The position numbers were made by a program, and so were the translations under genes. Of a DNA stretch of 64,000 nucleotides, positions 1-8,793 are shown piece after piece. Positions within the stretch are counted from its first letter, which is position 1; the number at the start of each line of letters is the position of its first letter. The notes under the pieces were generated by a model. It saw only the letters and a program-made list of their open reading frames with translations. It did not search any database and had not been told where the DNA came from. The stretch covers positions 1,000,721 to 1,064,720 of the forward strand of contig JARFXR010000001.1 of the NCBI GenBank assembly GCA_029194535.1, read 5' to 3'. This stretch comes from Nitrospira sp. (GTDB taxonomy: Bacteria > Nitrospirota > Nitrospiria > Nitrospirales > Nitrospiraceae).

Positions 1-454
1 AAGTGAGCAGCAGGGCTCGATAGGTCCAGTCGACGGCCTGCGCCTCCAACAGAATGACGGTCGAGATCGCGGCCGGTCCCGCCAACATCGGAACGGCCAG
101 CGGCGTGACGGCAATATCGTCCTTCGTGGCGCCTTCCGCCGTCTCCGCATCGGTGCCCTGCACCGGCGAGCGCTGTGCTCGCAGCATGTCGAGGGCCACC
201 AGCAATAAGACCAGCGCGCCCGCGACTTGGACAGCCGGGAGGGTGATCCCGAGGAGCGCAAAGAGACTTTGGCCGATCAGTCCGAACGCGGCAAGGATGC
301 CGACCGCGACGAAACAGGCCACACGGGCCATCCGCAGGCGCTGGGCAATCGTATCTCGGGCGGTCATCGACAGGAAGGCCGGAACCGTCGCGATGGGATC
401 CACAATGACGAAGAGGGAACTGAAGGCCAGCACGCCGTATTCGGTCAGCGTCAT
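1..454 (-). CDS. MarC family integral membrane protein (partial, runs off the window)
   Basis: The minus strand is open from an ATG at 454 to the window edge, giving 151 N-terminal residues. The protein is hydrophobic, with an early segment FVIVDPIATVPAFLSMT and a later VTPLAVPMLAGPAAISTVI; both are hallmark stretches of the MarC/UPF0056 family of inner-membrane proteins (usually about 200 aa, six membrane segments). The name comes from an old link to multiple antibiotic resistance that was not upheld; the real function is unknown. The start lies 4 bases after the stop of the DnaJ-like gene, so the two are probably cotranscribed. The C-terminal quarter is outside the window. Confidence 0.88.
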   Translation of the reverse strand, partial: MTLTEYGVLAFSSLFVIVDPIATVPAFLSMTARDTIAQRLRMARVACFVAVGILAAFGLIGQSLFALLGITLPAVQVAGALVLLLVALDMLRAQRSPVQGTDAETAEGATKDDIAVTPLAVPMLAGPAAISTVILLEAQAVDWTYRALLLT

Positions 455-458
455 CCCG

Positions 459-1484
459 CTACCGCAGTCGGGCTTGAGTCAAGAGTTCAGCGCGGGGGTC
501 GGGATGCCGCACTTTCGCCAGCCGCTCATAGAGGGACTGCTCTTCGTCCGTGACCGAGGTCGGCATGACGATCTGCAGGGTGAGAAAGAGATCGCCGTGG
601 CCACCGGCGGCCGATGGAAGCCCCTTGCCCTTCAACCGCAGCTTGCTCTCCGACCTGCTGCCGGGAGGCACTTTGACCTTCACCGGTTCCGTGAGGGTCG
701 GCGCCATGATCTCGGCGCCCAAGGCGGCTTCCCATGGGTAGACCGGCAGCGCGACATGGACGTCGCTACCCTGCCGGCGGAAGATCGGATCTGGAGGAAT
801 GACGACGTGGAGATAGAGATCGCCGCGCTTCCCTCCATTCATGCCGGGCTGCCCCTTGCCCGCCACACGGACTCTCGTGCCGTCCTGGACGCCGGCGGGA
901 ATCTTGACCTCGATGGTCTTGGCCTCGGTTTTCACTCCGGTGCCTTCGCAGGTGGGACAGGGTCTCCCTCGGAATTCGCCGCTTCCCTGGCACACCGGAC
1001 AGGTGGACGGCTCCCGCAGGCTGACCCGCTTGGTGACACCGCCGAGAACCTCTCGCAGCGTCAAATCGACCTCGGTCTCCAGGTCTTCGCCCGCCATGGC
1101 AAAGCCTCGTCCTCCGCTGCGGGTTCGTCCCCCGAACAGATTTTCAAAGATATCGGAGAACCCTTCTCCTGAGAATCCGCCTCTTGATTCCTGACCGCCG
1201 AAGCCGCGCGCCCCGGTCTGTTGCCGCGCCTTTTCAAAGGCCTCGGCCTGCTCCCATTGCGCGCCGTACTGATCGTACTTTCTCCGCTTGTCCGGATCGG
1301 ACAAGACTTCATGGGCTTCGTTGAGTTCCTTGAACTTTTTCTCCATCTCGGCTTTCCTGGCGCCGGTATGGAGGTCCGGGTGGTACTGGCGGGCGAGGCG
1401 CCTGAAGGCCTTCTTGATGTCGTCGGCCGAGGCGGAACGGGCGATGCCGAGGGTCTGATAGTAGTCGCGCGCGGTCGTCGCCAT
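459..1484 (-). CDS. dnaJ: DnaJ-like (Hsp40) co-chaperone with a half-size zinc finger
   Basis: 341 residues. An N-terminal J domain carries the HPD triad at 35-37, which stimulates the DnaK ATPase. A Gly/Phe-rich linker (about 85-130) follows, then only two CxxCxGxG units (CPVCQGSG and CPTCEGTG), then the substrate-binding beta domains ending in a DLFLTLQIV strand. Canonical DnaJ has four such units and two zinc sites; here there is room for one. It is therefore probably a second, specialised Hsp40 rather than the main DnaJ, though the fold is clearly type I-like. The ATG at 1484 is immediately followed by a typical J-domain start (ARDYYQTLG). It lies upstream of marC with a 4-base gap. Confidence 0.9.
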   Translation of the reverse strand: MATTARDYYQTLGIARSASADDIKKAFRRLARQYHPDLHTGARKAEMEKKFKELNEAHEVLSDPDKRRKYDQYGAQWEQAEAFEKARQQTGARGFGGQESRGGFSGEGFSDIFENLFGGRTRSGGRGFAMAGEDLETEVDLTLREVLGGVTKRVSLREPSTCPVCQGSGEFRGRPCPTCEGTGVKTEAKTIEVKIPAGVQDGTRVRVAGKGQPGMNGGKRGDLYLHVVIPPDPIFRRQGSDVHVALPVYPWEAALGAEIMAPTLTEPVKVKVPPGSRSESKLRLKGKGLPSAAGGHGDLFLTLQIVMPTSVTDEEQSLYERLAKVRHPDPRAELLTQARLR

Positions 1485-1670
1485 GATTTACAGAGATAAT
1501 GCCGATGATGGAAGGATCAACGGTCGTTCCTCCAGTAGGATGTTGAAAAAGTTCGCCGGCTTTGTTCTCAGCGCTCAGAGCGGGCTCGTTCGATTTCAGC
1601 TGCGATCGGTCGTAGGGCGTGAGGCCAGCTTACGGGGTTGCCGGGGCGCTTGGCAAGGGCATGAAGGCCG

Positions 1671-2291
1671 TCAGAACAGCGAATACTGCAGTCCCAGGTA
1701 CGGCAGGCCGAAATTGAGTCCTGAATTGGGCTGGCTGAGCCCGGCGTTCGAAATATGCATGAATCGATAGCCGACCGTGACCGCCCATTGAGGGCTCAGC
1801 AGAAAGGAGCAGCCGGCGCCGGCCCAGACCAGAAAATTGAACTGGCTCGATTGTTCAGGCACGCGGTCTCCTAGATCAGTCCACATCGGTCCTCCGCCCC
1901 CTTCGAGATAGGGTTGGAATCTCCCAGCTCCGATGAAGGTGTAGCCGAGTTTCGGGCTCAGGCCGATTCCGTAGGAGCCGCTCGGTTCAGAGGTGAAAAA
2001 CCCGATCAGCTCGGCGCCGAGCGAAATTTGGCCCTGGTACCAACCGGATCCCATAGGATCGGTGAGCGTGAATGAGGTCGAGAGCCCTGTCGCCCCGCCG
2101 AAGAGCTTGGTCGATTGATCTTCTGTCAGGCGAATGGGAAAGAACGGTCCGGCGGTAATTCCGACAGTCTGCGTACCGATGGGGCGCTGGGCCGAGATCT
2201 CTTCGGCATGGGCAAGCGGAGGAGTGGGCAGGAACAGTGAGAGCGAAAGCACAACCGTCACGAGGCTGCGGCGATGGTCGCGATCACCCAT
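1671..2291 (-). CDS. PagL-like outer membrane acyloxyacyl hydrolase (lipid A 3-O-deacylase family)
   Basis: 206 residues with an N-terminal signal peptide (hydrophobic VVLSLSLFLP, cleavage near AHA-EE) and alternating beta-barrel strands ending in an aromatic terminal strand (QYSLF). Near the C terminus is HISNAGLSQPNSGLN, which matches the PagL catalytic signature H-x-S-N-A with downstream N and G; in PagL the His and Ser form the active site and remove the 3-O acyl chain of lipid A. The family assignment is good. Activity on lipid A is inferred. It reads away from ttuA, and the 186 bp between it and dnaJ hold no gene. Confidence 0.75.
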   Translation of the reverse strand: MGDRDHRRSLVTVVLSLSLFLPTPPLAHAEEISAQRPIGTQTVGITAGPFFPIRLTEDQSTKLFGGATGLSTSFTLTDPMGSGWYQGQISLGAELIGFFTSEPSGSYGIGLSPKLGYTFIGAGRFQPYLEGGGGPMWTDLGDRVPEQSSQFNFLVWAGAGCSFLLSPQWAVTVGYRFMHISNAGLSQPNSGLNFGLPYLGLQYSLF

Positions 2292-2319
2292 GAACGATCG
2301 ATGGCCGTCTTGCCGGTGG

Positions 2320-3258
2320 TCAGGAAACGGAGGGGGTCTTCGCCCGTGCCATCAACTTACAGTATGAGCAGACCTCGGCGGTCGTCGGTTGCCCACAAGT
2401 CGCGCAAGGATGCAGAGCGGTCTGGTCCTTGTCCGCCATGGCGGTCTGGTTCCCGATCCCGTTGCGTGACCGGTCGAGAAAACCCCAATAGAACGTGTGT
2501 TTCGTGCCGGGGGATTCGGTTTCAAGCCGGTTCAGGACCTCCTTATAGAGGAGCGTCTTCGCGCCCTGAGCCATCGGGCATTCGTCCACGATGTAGTCGA
2601 TCTTATTCAGCACGCAATAGGCCGCCAGTTCGCGTTCCGTCAACCGATAGAGCGGCTTGACCTTCTTCGCAAACCCTTGGACGGAAGCCGGCAAGCTCGG
2701 CCCTTGCTTGTCGAGATAGTCTTCCTGCCAATGGAGCACGTTGCCGAGCAGGCGCGCCGCCTCGTCGTCCAGGTTGTGGCCCGTCGCCATGACGTCGTAT
2801 TCCTGCTCGATCGCCGCGCGATTGAATTGATAGCGTTTGATAGTTCCACAGGTACTGCAGGTCGGCCGATGCACGAGCATCGAGAGTTCCCTGATTCCGG
2901 CGCCTTCCTCCTGCTCGACGGTATGGGTGTGGAGCATCGCGCCGAGCGGAGCGGCAACGACTTCGGCGAAGCGCCGGACCTTTTCATGCGACCGCTGCGA
3001 ATAGTCCCCGATACCAAGATTCACATAGAGCGCATCGGCCTTGTAGCCCAGCTTCAACAGAATGTCCCACAAGGCCAGGCTGTCCTTGCCTCCCGAGACC
3101 GCGATCAGAATGCGGTCATCTTTTCCGAACATCCTCTGCGACTTGATGGCCCTGGCGACCTGATCGTGCACGAAGCCGTTGAAGCAGCCCTTGCAGAACG
3201 CGGCATGGTGTCGCGGCAGCTTGATGACCGCTTTTGTCTTACACTTGGTGCAGTTCAT
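2320..3258 (-). CDS. ttuA: TtuA/Ncs6-type tRNA 2-thiolation enzyme (PP-loop ATPase)
   Basis: 312 residues. There is an N-terminal zinc knuckle (C3-C6 with C22-C25), a PP-loop SGGKDS at 55-60 that binds ATP and adenylates the target uridine, central CSTCG cysteines (iron-sulfur or catalytic), and a C-terminal zinc site CATCG...CSYC. This zinc / PP-loop / zinc layout is that of TtuA and Ncs6/CTU1, which make 2-thiouridine in tRNA using a ubiquitin-like sulfur carrier, rather than of TtcA. The start codon overlaps the stop of the upstream MoaD/ThiS-like gene by four bases (ATGA), so enzyme and probable sulfur carrier are translationally coupled. The exact tRNA position modified is inferred. Confidence 0.85.
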   Translation of the reverse strand: MNCTKCKTKAVIKLPRHHAAFCKGCFNGFVHDQVARAIKSQRMFGKDDRILIAVSGGKDSLALWDILLKLGYKADALYVNLGIGDYSQRSHEKVRRFAEVVAAPLGAMLHTHTVEQEEGAGIRELSMLVHRPTCSTCGTIKRYQFNRAAIEQEYDVMATGHNLDDEAARLLGNVLHWQEDYLDKQGPSLPASVQGFAKKVKPLYRLTERELAAYCVLNKIDYIVDECPMAQGAKTLLYKEVLNRLETESPGTKHTFYWGFLDRSRNGIGNQTAMADKDQTALHPCATCGQPTTAEVCSYCKLMARAKTPSVS

Positions 3259-3485
3259 GCCAAGAAAGGTCCGGGTTCAGGTTGAGGACCGCTTCCGCCT
3301 GAGATCACCGGCCTGATTTCGATGCGGTCCTTGTCGTAGAGCATCTCGTCCTCGGTCACGAGATCATCGCCGCGGATGACCAAATGGGCTTCGACGACTA
3401 GATTCAGTTCCCGGAGCAGGTCTTTGACCTTCTTGGGCCCTTTGACGTCGACGGTTCTGGAAGGGTGGCTGAGCTGGACTTGCAT
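3255..3485 (-). CDS. TtuB-like ubiquitin-fold sulfur carrier (MoaD/ThiS superfamily)
   Basis: 76 residues, too small to stand out as an ORF. The sequence runs MQVQLSHPSRTVDV...KVKDLLRELNL...DLVTEDEMLYDKDRIEIRPVISGG, a typical beta-grasp fold ending in the Gly-Gly that is thiocarboxylated in ThiS, MoaD and TtuB. Unusually, the Gly-Gly (63-64) is not terminal: a 12-residue tail SGPQPEPGPFLA follows. Such tails would have to be removed before activation. The stop overlaps the ttuA start (ATGA), which strongly suggests it donates sulfur to TtuA. The ATG at 3485 was chosen because the beta-grasp begins directly after it; a longer upstream reading is only a shadow of galT. Confidence 0.8.
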   Translation of the reverse strand: MQVQLSHPSRTVDVKGPKKVKDLLRELNLVVEAHLVIRGDDLVTEDEMLYDKDRIEIRPVISGGSGPQPEPGPFLA

Positions 3486-3528
3486 GGGGCGATGATAAGC
3501 CCGCTCGCCGCCGGGAGCAAGGGTCCGC

Positions 3529-4533
3529 TCAGAGGTGCGTGTCGCGCAGGAACGTGGCCGACTCCTCGGGCGACACGGGATTGATGTAGAAACCGGTTCC
3601 CCACTCGAAGCCCGCCACCTGCGTGAGCTTGGGGATGATCTCCAGGTGCCAGTGATAGAAGTCTCCGGTTCGCTCGTGGAGCGGGGAACTGTGGAGGACG
3701 AAGTTGTAGGGTGGCCTGGCCAACACCTTGTCCATCCGCCGTAGCACCTCGGAAAGCATGGACGCGAGGAACTCGAACTGACCTTTTTGGCCTTCCTCGA
3801 AATAGCCGGCGTGCCGTTTGGGGAGCACCCACATTTCGAACGGAAAACGAGGTGCAAACGGGGTGATGCAGACGAATTCCGGGTTCTCGGCCACGACGCG
3901 GTCTCCGTCAGTCAATTCCTGACGGAGAATGTCGCAGTAGATGCACCGTTCCTTCTGTTGATAGTGCGCGCGGCAGCCTTCGATTTCTTCGCTGACGCTG
4001 GTGGGAATGATGGGCAGTGCGATCAACTGCGAGTGGGTGTGTTCCAGCGTCGCGCCGGCCGCGGCTCCGTGGTTCTTGAAAATCAGGATGTAGCGGAAGC
4101 GGGGGTCCTTCTTGAGATCGAGAATACGGTCGCGGTAGGCCCACAGCACGTCTTCGATCTTCTGGGCCGGCAGGTCTCCCAGGCCGTCCTTGTGCCCGGA
4201 CGTTTCGATGATGACTTCGTGCGCGCCGATGCCGTTCATCCGGTCGTAGAGACCCACCCCTTCGCGGCCCAGCTCGCCCTCCACATGCAACGCAGGAAAC
4301 TTGTTGGGAACGACCCGCACGCTCCAATTCGGCGTGTTCGCCTCGGACGGTTGGGGACGGTAGGCCATGATCTCTTTGGGCGTCAGTCGTTCCTGTCCGG
4401 GGCAGAACGGGCACAGAGCCGTCGAGATCGGCCGCGTCGGCGAGAGTTGCGAAAATTCATGCGGACGGCCGCTCCGATCGGTGGAAATGATCACCCATCG
4501 GCCGACGATCGGATCGCGTCTGAGATCAGGCAT
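3529..4533 (-). CDS. galT: Galactose-1-phosphate uridylyltransferase
   Basis: 334 residues. It carries the GalT opening (RRDPIVGRWVIIS), the zinc-ligand pair C41-x2-C44, and the HIT-type active site H165-T-H167-S-Q169, in which the second His forms the uridylyl intermediate. GalT exchanges UMP between UDP-glucose and galactose-1-phosphate in the Leloir pathway. Classical GalT has HPHPQ, so the local spelling differs slightly, as in the GalT-like proteins often found beside GH57 enzymes and glycogen genes. It lies 99 bp downstream of the GH57 gene on the same strand, so a joint role in alpha-glucan or sugar-nucleotide metabolism is likely. Confidence 0.88.
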   Translation of the reverse strand: MPDLRRDPIVGRWVIISTDRSGRPHEFSQLSPTRPISTALCPFCPGQERLTPKEIMAYRPQPSEANTPNWSVRVVPNKFPALHVEGELGREGVGLYDRMNGIGAHEVIIETSGHKDGLGDLPAQKIEDVLWAYRDRILDLKKDPRFRYILIFKNHGAAAGATLEHTHSQLIALPIIPTSVSEEIEGCRAHYQQKERCIYCDILRQELTDGDRVVAENPEFVCITPFAPRFPFEMWVLPKRHAGYFEEGQKGQFEFLASMLSEVLRRMDKVLARPPYNFVLHSSPLHERTGDFYHWHLEIIPKLTQVAGFEWGTGFYINPVSPEESATFLRDTHL

Positions 4534-4632
4534 GGTGCCTCCGGCTACTGTTCAATGTCGGATGTTGAATGTGAAATTGCAGAATACTTTAGCATCGGAC
4601 GGTGCTCATTCTTCATTCAACGTCATCGCTGT

Positions 4633-6837
4633 TCACACGCGCCACAAGTCGGATTCGTAATCCGGTCCGGGAACCGTTACCTCGGCCGGTTGATGATGAG
4701 GATATCGCGCAATCTCGAGTCCGTGTTCGAGAACGACGACGCTGATCCGCAGGAACTGGCCGGCCTCCACTCCTAGTTCCTTGAAGGGGACCGCCAACTC
4801 TGTAATCGCCCTGCGGCAGAACAGGCGCGAGGGCCCGACCTCCTGCCAGGTTCCGTCCGGCATACGTCGGGCCAACGTATACTCCGTTGTTTCGGTTTCG
4901 TTCATGGGCCAAGTCAGGCAGAAGGTCTGCCTCTGGCCCTGCAACTGTATTTCGACCTGCAGCGTCCGGCGGCGCGCCTGCTCGCCTTTTTCGGGATCGA
5001 GACGGAAGAACAAATGGTCGAGGTCCCATCCAAAGAAGATTCCGGCGAGCAATCCGTCGGCTTTCCACATGGCTCCGAGCGGTGGCTGCGTGTTGATCGT
5101 GCCGGCCCCCCGCCATTCGAAGAAATCGGTCACCTGCCCGTCAAGGGTCGGGTGCAGGAACGACACGGGATAGATGAGGCGGTCTGTTGTCGAGCCGGTC
5201 CGCACGCCGCAGATCGGTTGGTTGAGCATTTCGGGGGGCGTCGTGCCGGCGAGTGTCCACACGTTTCTCAGATGTGTGCGAAACAGACGGTCGAACTCTT
5301 CTTTGTATGCGGTATCGAAGTCGTCTCCGTACCACCAAAACCAATCGCTGCCTTCCGCCGCGTAGAGTTCGTGCCAGGCGGCCTTGGCGCGTTCCGGCGC
5401 AAGCGCAGGTGTCCGTTCAATCAGGTGCGAGCGGGTATGGCTGAGGAGAGTCCATCCTCGGTTGTCCTCCTCATGTCCGATCCAAATCTTGAAATCTTGG
5501 TTGATCCAGGAGCCTGAATGGAGGTGGTGCAAGTGGATGAACGGCGGCATCGAGGCCAGCGCCTCCGAGACGGTGGCCGTCTCGGTTTCGACCGCGCCCG
5601 GCTCATGCAGACCCTGTCGCTCCAGTGCCGTGTAGAGCGCGGACAGGAACGGTTCGCCTCCTTCGTGGTAATGTTCCCACGGGTTTTCCCCGTCCAGAAT
5701 GATCGGGACCAGCACCCTGTCGTGCGGGACGTCCCGCACGATCTGACGCAGCCGCCGGAGCACGTCTTCTGCCGCCACGTCCGGTGTGGTCTTGTGATAG
5801 ATGAATCCGAAGGCATCTGAGAGATCCCGGTCTCGAAAGACGATCGTCATCTCGCCGCCCGGCGGACCGGTCCGATAGGCGCGGTACAAATCCGACGACC
5901 GGTGCCAGTTCTGGCCGGAGGCCTGCAGCGAACGGGCGAGATTGCCTTCGTCGGTCGCCAGCCACTTGAGCCCCACGCGCGGCAACAGCGGAATCAATTC
6001 CGGACAGACCGAGCCCTCGGAGGGCCAGAGGCCGGCAGGAGGGCGGCCGAACACGCTTGTGTGGAACTCGATCGCCAGCCGCAACTGAGCCTCGGCGTCC
6101 TCCGGGGCTCGGAAGCGCGAAGGGAGCGGCAGGTCCGGTCTGGCGCGTTGGGTGATGTCGGTATCGATGACCAGCGGGAGAATCGGATGATAAAAGGGGG
6201 TCGTCGTCAGCTCGATCTGACCCCGTTCGGCCAAGGCGCGGTACATCGGGATGATTTGTTGAACGGCCGTCAGCTGCAGGGCCAGGACTTCCTGCTTGTC
6301 CGCTTCGGTGAACCCTCGATTCTTGGCCCGCAGGGCTGCCAGCCGCGGAAAGCGGCTCAGAGATCCATAGCCGAACCATGCCAGATTGAACCACACTTGA
6401 AGATCCAGAAATTCCTGAGTGGTAAACTGGCGCGCGATCCGCTCGAGCTGGGACTGGTCCGTCTCCAGACCCCGTTTGACCAGCAACTCGTGGTAACGCG
6501 GATGCGGACGCACCATGGTGGCCCAGTTGGCGGAGAAGAAGTGCCGGATCAGAAACGCCTTCTCTTCAGGACGGAGGGCTTCTGCCGGCCGTTGGGCATG
6601 TTCGAAGAAGAGATCGCGGACCCGACCCGTTCCGATTTCCTGCAGTTGTAAGAGGAGCGATGGGGTGAAATTAAAGGTCGCCTTGACGCCCGAAAACCGC
6701 TCCAGCAGATAGGCCATGTCGAAGTAGGCCTTGGTGGCATGCAGGCGGACCCAGGGCATGCTGGCCGATGCCGACACCGGGTCGGTGTAGTAGGGCTGGT
6801 GCATGTGCCACACGAAACAAATGCGCGCAGTCTTCAT
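4633..6837 (-). CDS. Glycoside hydrolase family 57 protein (alpha-amylase / glucanotransferase type)
   Basis: 734 residues, cytoplasmic (no signal peptide). The GH57 motifs are in order: HMHQP at 11-15, the nucleophile region GLWPSEG near 265, and an ILDGENPWEHY block near 395 that supplies the acid/base Asp. A further C-terminal beta-rich domain of about 200 residues ends the protein. GH57 enzymes act on alpha-1,4 and alpha-1,6 glucans (amylase, 4-alpha-glucanotransferase, branching enzyme) with retention. The substrate cannot be fixed from sequence alone. The gene is followed by galT on the same strand and diverges from vanZ. Confidence 0.88.
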   Translation of the reverse strand: MKTARICFVWHMHQPYYTDPVSASASMPWVRLHATKAYFDMAYLLERFSGVKATFNFTPSLLLQLQEIGTGRVRDLFFEHAQRPAEALRPEEKAFLIRHFFSANWATMVRPHPRYHELLVKRGLETDQSQLERIARQFTTQEFLDLQVWFNLAWFGYGSLSRFPRLAALRAKNRGFTEADKQEVLALQLTAVQQIIPMYRALAERGQIELTTTPFYHPILPLVIDTDITQRARPDLPLPSRFRAPEDAEAQLRLAIEFHTSVFGRPPAGLWPSEGSVCPELIPLLPRVGLKWLATDEGNLARSLQASGQNWHRSSDLYRAYRTGPPGGEMTIVFRDRDLSDAFGFIYHKTTPDVAAEDVLRRLRQIVRDVPHDRVLVPIILDGENPWEHYHEGGEPFLSALYTALERQGLHEPGAVETETATVSEALASMPPFIHLHHLHSGSWINQDFKIWIGHEEDNRGWTLLSHTRSHLIERTPALAPERAKAAWHELYAAEGSDWFWWYGDDFDTAYKEEFDRLFRTHLRNVWTLAGTTPPEMLNQPICGVRTGSTTDRLIYPVSFLHPTLDGQVTDFFEWRGAGTINTQPPLGAMWKADGLLAGIFFGWDLDHLFFRLDPEKGEQARRRTLQVEIQLQGQRQTFCLTWPMNETETTEYTLARRMPDGTWQEVGPSRLFCRRAITELAVPFKELGVEAGQFLRISVVVLEHGLEIARYPHHQPAEVTVPGPDYESDLWRV

Positions 6838-6912
6838 GGGTCTCGGGGAAAGAATTGCGAAGTTTCGGAGAGTATGTCATAGGGAGGTAGAGCTTGCAAT
6901 GAACGGAGGCGG

Positions 6913-7323
6913 ATGGAGACCTCGTCGGAGCCGTTGAGACAAGACGCGTGGCCGTCTCAGCTGTGGTATTGGGCACCCGTGATCGGATATGCCGCGCTGA
7001 TCTTCTACTTTTCCTCACAGTCGCATCCGGAAGAACAGCTGCCGCAGTTCCTCATGCAGGAGGTTAGCGACAAATTACTGCATGCAGTGGAGTATGCCGT
7101 GCTCGGGGTGTTGTGCTATCGAGGTTTCCGGTGGGCGGCCGGACCGGCGGCGGCGCGGCGGGCGGTGCTGCTCTCGATCGCGCTGGTTTCCGCGTACGCG
7201 ATGACGGACGAACTGCATCAATTCTTTGTTCCCTCACGCGAGGCAAGCTCATGGGATTGGGTGGCCGACACGATCGGCGCGGCGATCGGTTCTGTTTCGT
7301 GGAGCTATGTTGCAGACCGATGA
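6913..7323 (+). CDS. VanZ-like membrane protein
   Basis: 136 residues with four predicted membrane segments. It carries the VanZ landmarks FYFSSQSHPEE after the first helix, DKLLHAVEYAVLG before the second, and TDELHQFFVPSREASSWDWVADTIGA in the last loop and helix. VanZ proteins are small inner-membrane proteins of uncertain biochemical role, one of which confers low-level teicoplanin resistance. The gene is divergent from the GH57 gene with 75 bp between starts. Its stop is followed within two bases by a dispersed repeat. Confidence 0.85.
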   Translation: METSSEPLRQDAWPSQLWYWAPVIGYAALIFYFSSQSHPEEQLPQFLMQEVSDKLLHAVEYAVLGVLCYRGFRWAAGPAAARRAVLLSIALVSAYAMTDELHQFFVPSREASSWDWVADTIGAAIGSVSWSYVADR

Positions 7324-7324
7324 C

Positions 7325-7498
7325 GGTTCGTCACGAAACTGCCAAGACGCCAAGCGAGACGGGCACGCGGAGCCCCGAGAGGCCAAGGCATACTTGAAAC
7401 AGTATGTCGAGGGCGCGAGGGGCGAGCCTGCCCGCTTGGCTGCGTGAAACGTGCAGCCAAGCTTGTCGCAGCGGCGTATCGGCAGTTGCAGTAGAAGC
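7325..7498 (+). repeat. Dispersed repeat X, copy 1 (with internal insertion)
   Basis: The ends of this intergenic stretch recur at 25542-25612. The shared left end is GGTTCGTCACGAAACTG and the shared right part is GCTTGTCRCAGCGGCGT followed by TTGCAGTAGAAGC. Here the two are separated by about 120 bp that includes a GC-rich imperfect palindrome; in the other copy they are about 16 bp apart. No ORF is apparent. It occupies most of the gap between vanZ and the kinase gene. Confidence 0.65.
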
Positions 7499-7560
7499 GG
7501 TCATGAATAATGCGGGCTAGGATCTCGGTGGCCGGTTGCCGGTCCAGGAGGTGTGAAATA

Positions 7561-7589
7561 TTCGTCAAATCCACGCATTCGTGTATAAT
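7561..7589 (+). promoter_or_regulatory. Probable sigma-70-type promoter for the AmgK/MurU pair
   Basis: A perfect -10 hexamer TATAAT at 7584-7589 lies 17 bases after TTCGTC (7561-7566), a weak -35. The preferred ATG is at 7599, only 9 bases after the -10 hexamer, so the transcript would have almost no leader. An alternative GTG at 7581 would have to be transcribed from further upstream. This is a sequence match only. Confidence 0.45.
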
Positions 7590-7598
7590 GCGCCGTTG

Positions 7599-8702
7599 AT
7601 GGGTACAACCGACCCTGCGCCGCTTCAGAAGCCGCTCGGCTCTCCGGACAAGTCCCGTATTGGCGAGGCGCTGAAAGTCAGGCTTCCGTCCCCTCGCACG
7701 TTGAAGAAGCTGACCGCGCTGGCCGGCGATGCCTCCAACCGGAAATATTTTCGCGTTGAGTTCGCTGAATCCTCACCCTGCTCGCTGATTCTGATGCAGT
7801 TGGCCGAGCCGGAGGCGTTCAAGCATTCCGAGGAAGCCGTCAGCGCGACCTCGCACCGGATCACCGAGCTTCCATTTCTCAATGTCCGTACACATTTGGC
7901 GAACGCCGGGGTACCGGTTCCGGAGTTGTATTACTATGATCAAACGGCGGGTTTGCTGTACTTGGAAGATTTCGGCGACCTGACGCTGTCGGAGGCATGC
8001 CGGGACGCTCAACTGAAAGAAGTCGAAGCCCTGTACCGGCAGGCGGTCGATGTCCTGGTCGATATGCAGATCAAGGCGACCTCGCCGGCCGATCCGCAGT
8101 GCCTGGCGTTTCATCGCAGCTTCGACGTTCCGTTACTGATGTGGGAGTTCGACCATTTTCTCGAGTACGGCATCGCCGCGCGCCAGGGTCGACCGATGGC
8201 CGACGGTGAACTCTCGGAGATTCGGGATGAATTTCGGAAGATCGCCGAGCAATTAGCGGGGCAACCGCGCGTGTTCGTCCACCGCGATTACCACTCCAGA
8301 AACCTGATGGTCGACGGCCGCCGGCTGGGCGTCATCGATTTTCAGGATGCGCTGATGGGGCCGGCCACCTATGACCTGGCCTCGCTGCTGCGGGATGCGT
8401 ACATCGCGCTCGATGAAGCGCTCATCGACCGGCTGATCGATTATTTCCTCGATCGACTGGAGGAACGGCGGCATCTCTGGACGAACCGTGACGCATTTCG
8501 GCGTCTCTTGGATTTTACGAGCATTCAACGGAATCTGAAGGCGGCAGGCCGATTCGTCTACATCGATCGAGTGAAGGGCAATCCCAAGTTCTTGACCGAC
8601 ATTCCCAGGACGCTCGGTTACGTGAAGCGCAACTTGCACAAGTATCCCGAGCTCCTTAGGCTCCGCAAGCTGCTCAGTGCGCACGTGACGGAATTACAAT
8701 GA
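7599..8702 (+). CDS. amgK: AmgK-like amino-sugar (MurNAc/GlcNAc) kinase, aminoglycoside phosphotransferase fold
   Basis: 367 residues from the ATG at 7599 (a GTG at 7581 would add six). It carries the AmgK-type GDASNRKYFR motif near 45-55 and the kinase catalytic loop HRDYHSRNLMV followed by the metal-binding VIDFQDA. AmgK phosphorylates MurNAc or GlcNAc at the anomeric carbon in the cell-wall recycling route that bypasses de novo MurA synthesis. The next gene is a MurU-type uridylyltransferase, which is the expected partner. Substrate specificity is inferred from the pairing. Confidence 0.82.
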   Translation: MGTTDPAPLQKPLGSPDKSRIGEALKVRLPSPRTLKKLTALAGDASNRKYFRVEFAESSPCSLILMQLAEPEAFKHSEEAVSATSHRITELPFLNVRTHLANAGVPVPELYYYDQTAGLLYLEDFGDLTLSEACRDAQLKEVEALYRQAVDVLVDMQIKATSPADPQCLAFHRSFDVPLLMWEFDHFLEYGIAARQGRPMADGELSEIRDEFRKIAEQLAGQPRVFVHRDYHSRNLMVDGRRLGVIDFQDALMGPATYDLASLLRDAYIALDEALIDRLIDYFLDRLEERRHLWTNRDAFRRLLDFTSIQRNLKAAGRFVYIDRVKGNPKFLTDIPRTLGYVKRNLHKYPELLRLRKLLSAHVTELQ

Positions 8703-8793
8703 TCGGGACCGAAGCGGTACCGACCGATGCCGAGGCCGAACCTCGGCTGCTTCCCTCCACGAGCGCGTGCAACTCACTGGACGACATTCATTT

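Noticed and set aside
1485-1670. Possible regulatory region between dnaJ and the PagL-like gene
   Set aside because: No hexamer pair, hairpin or known riboswitch element could be supported.
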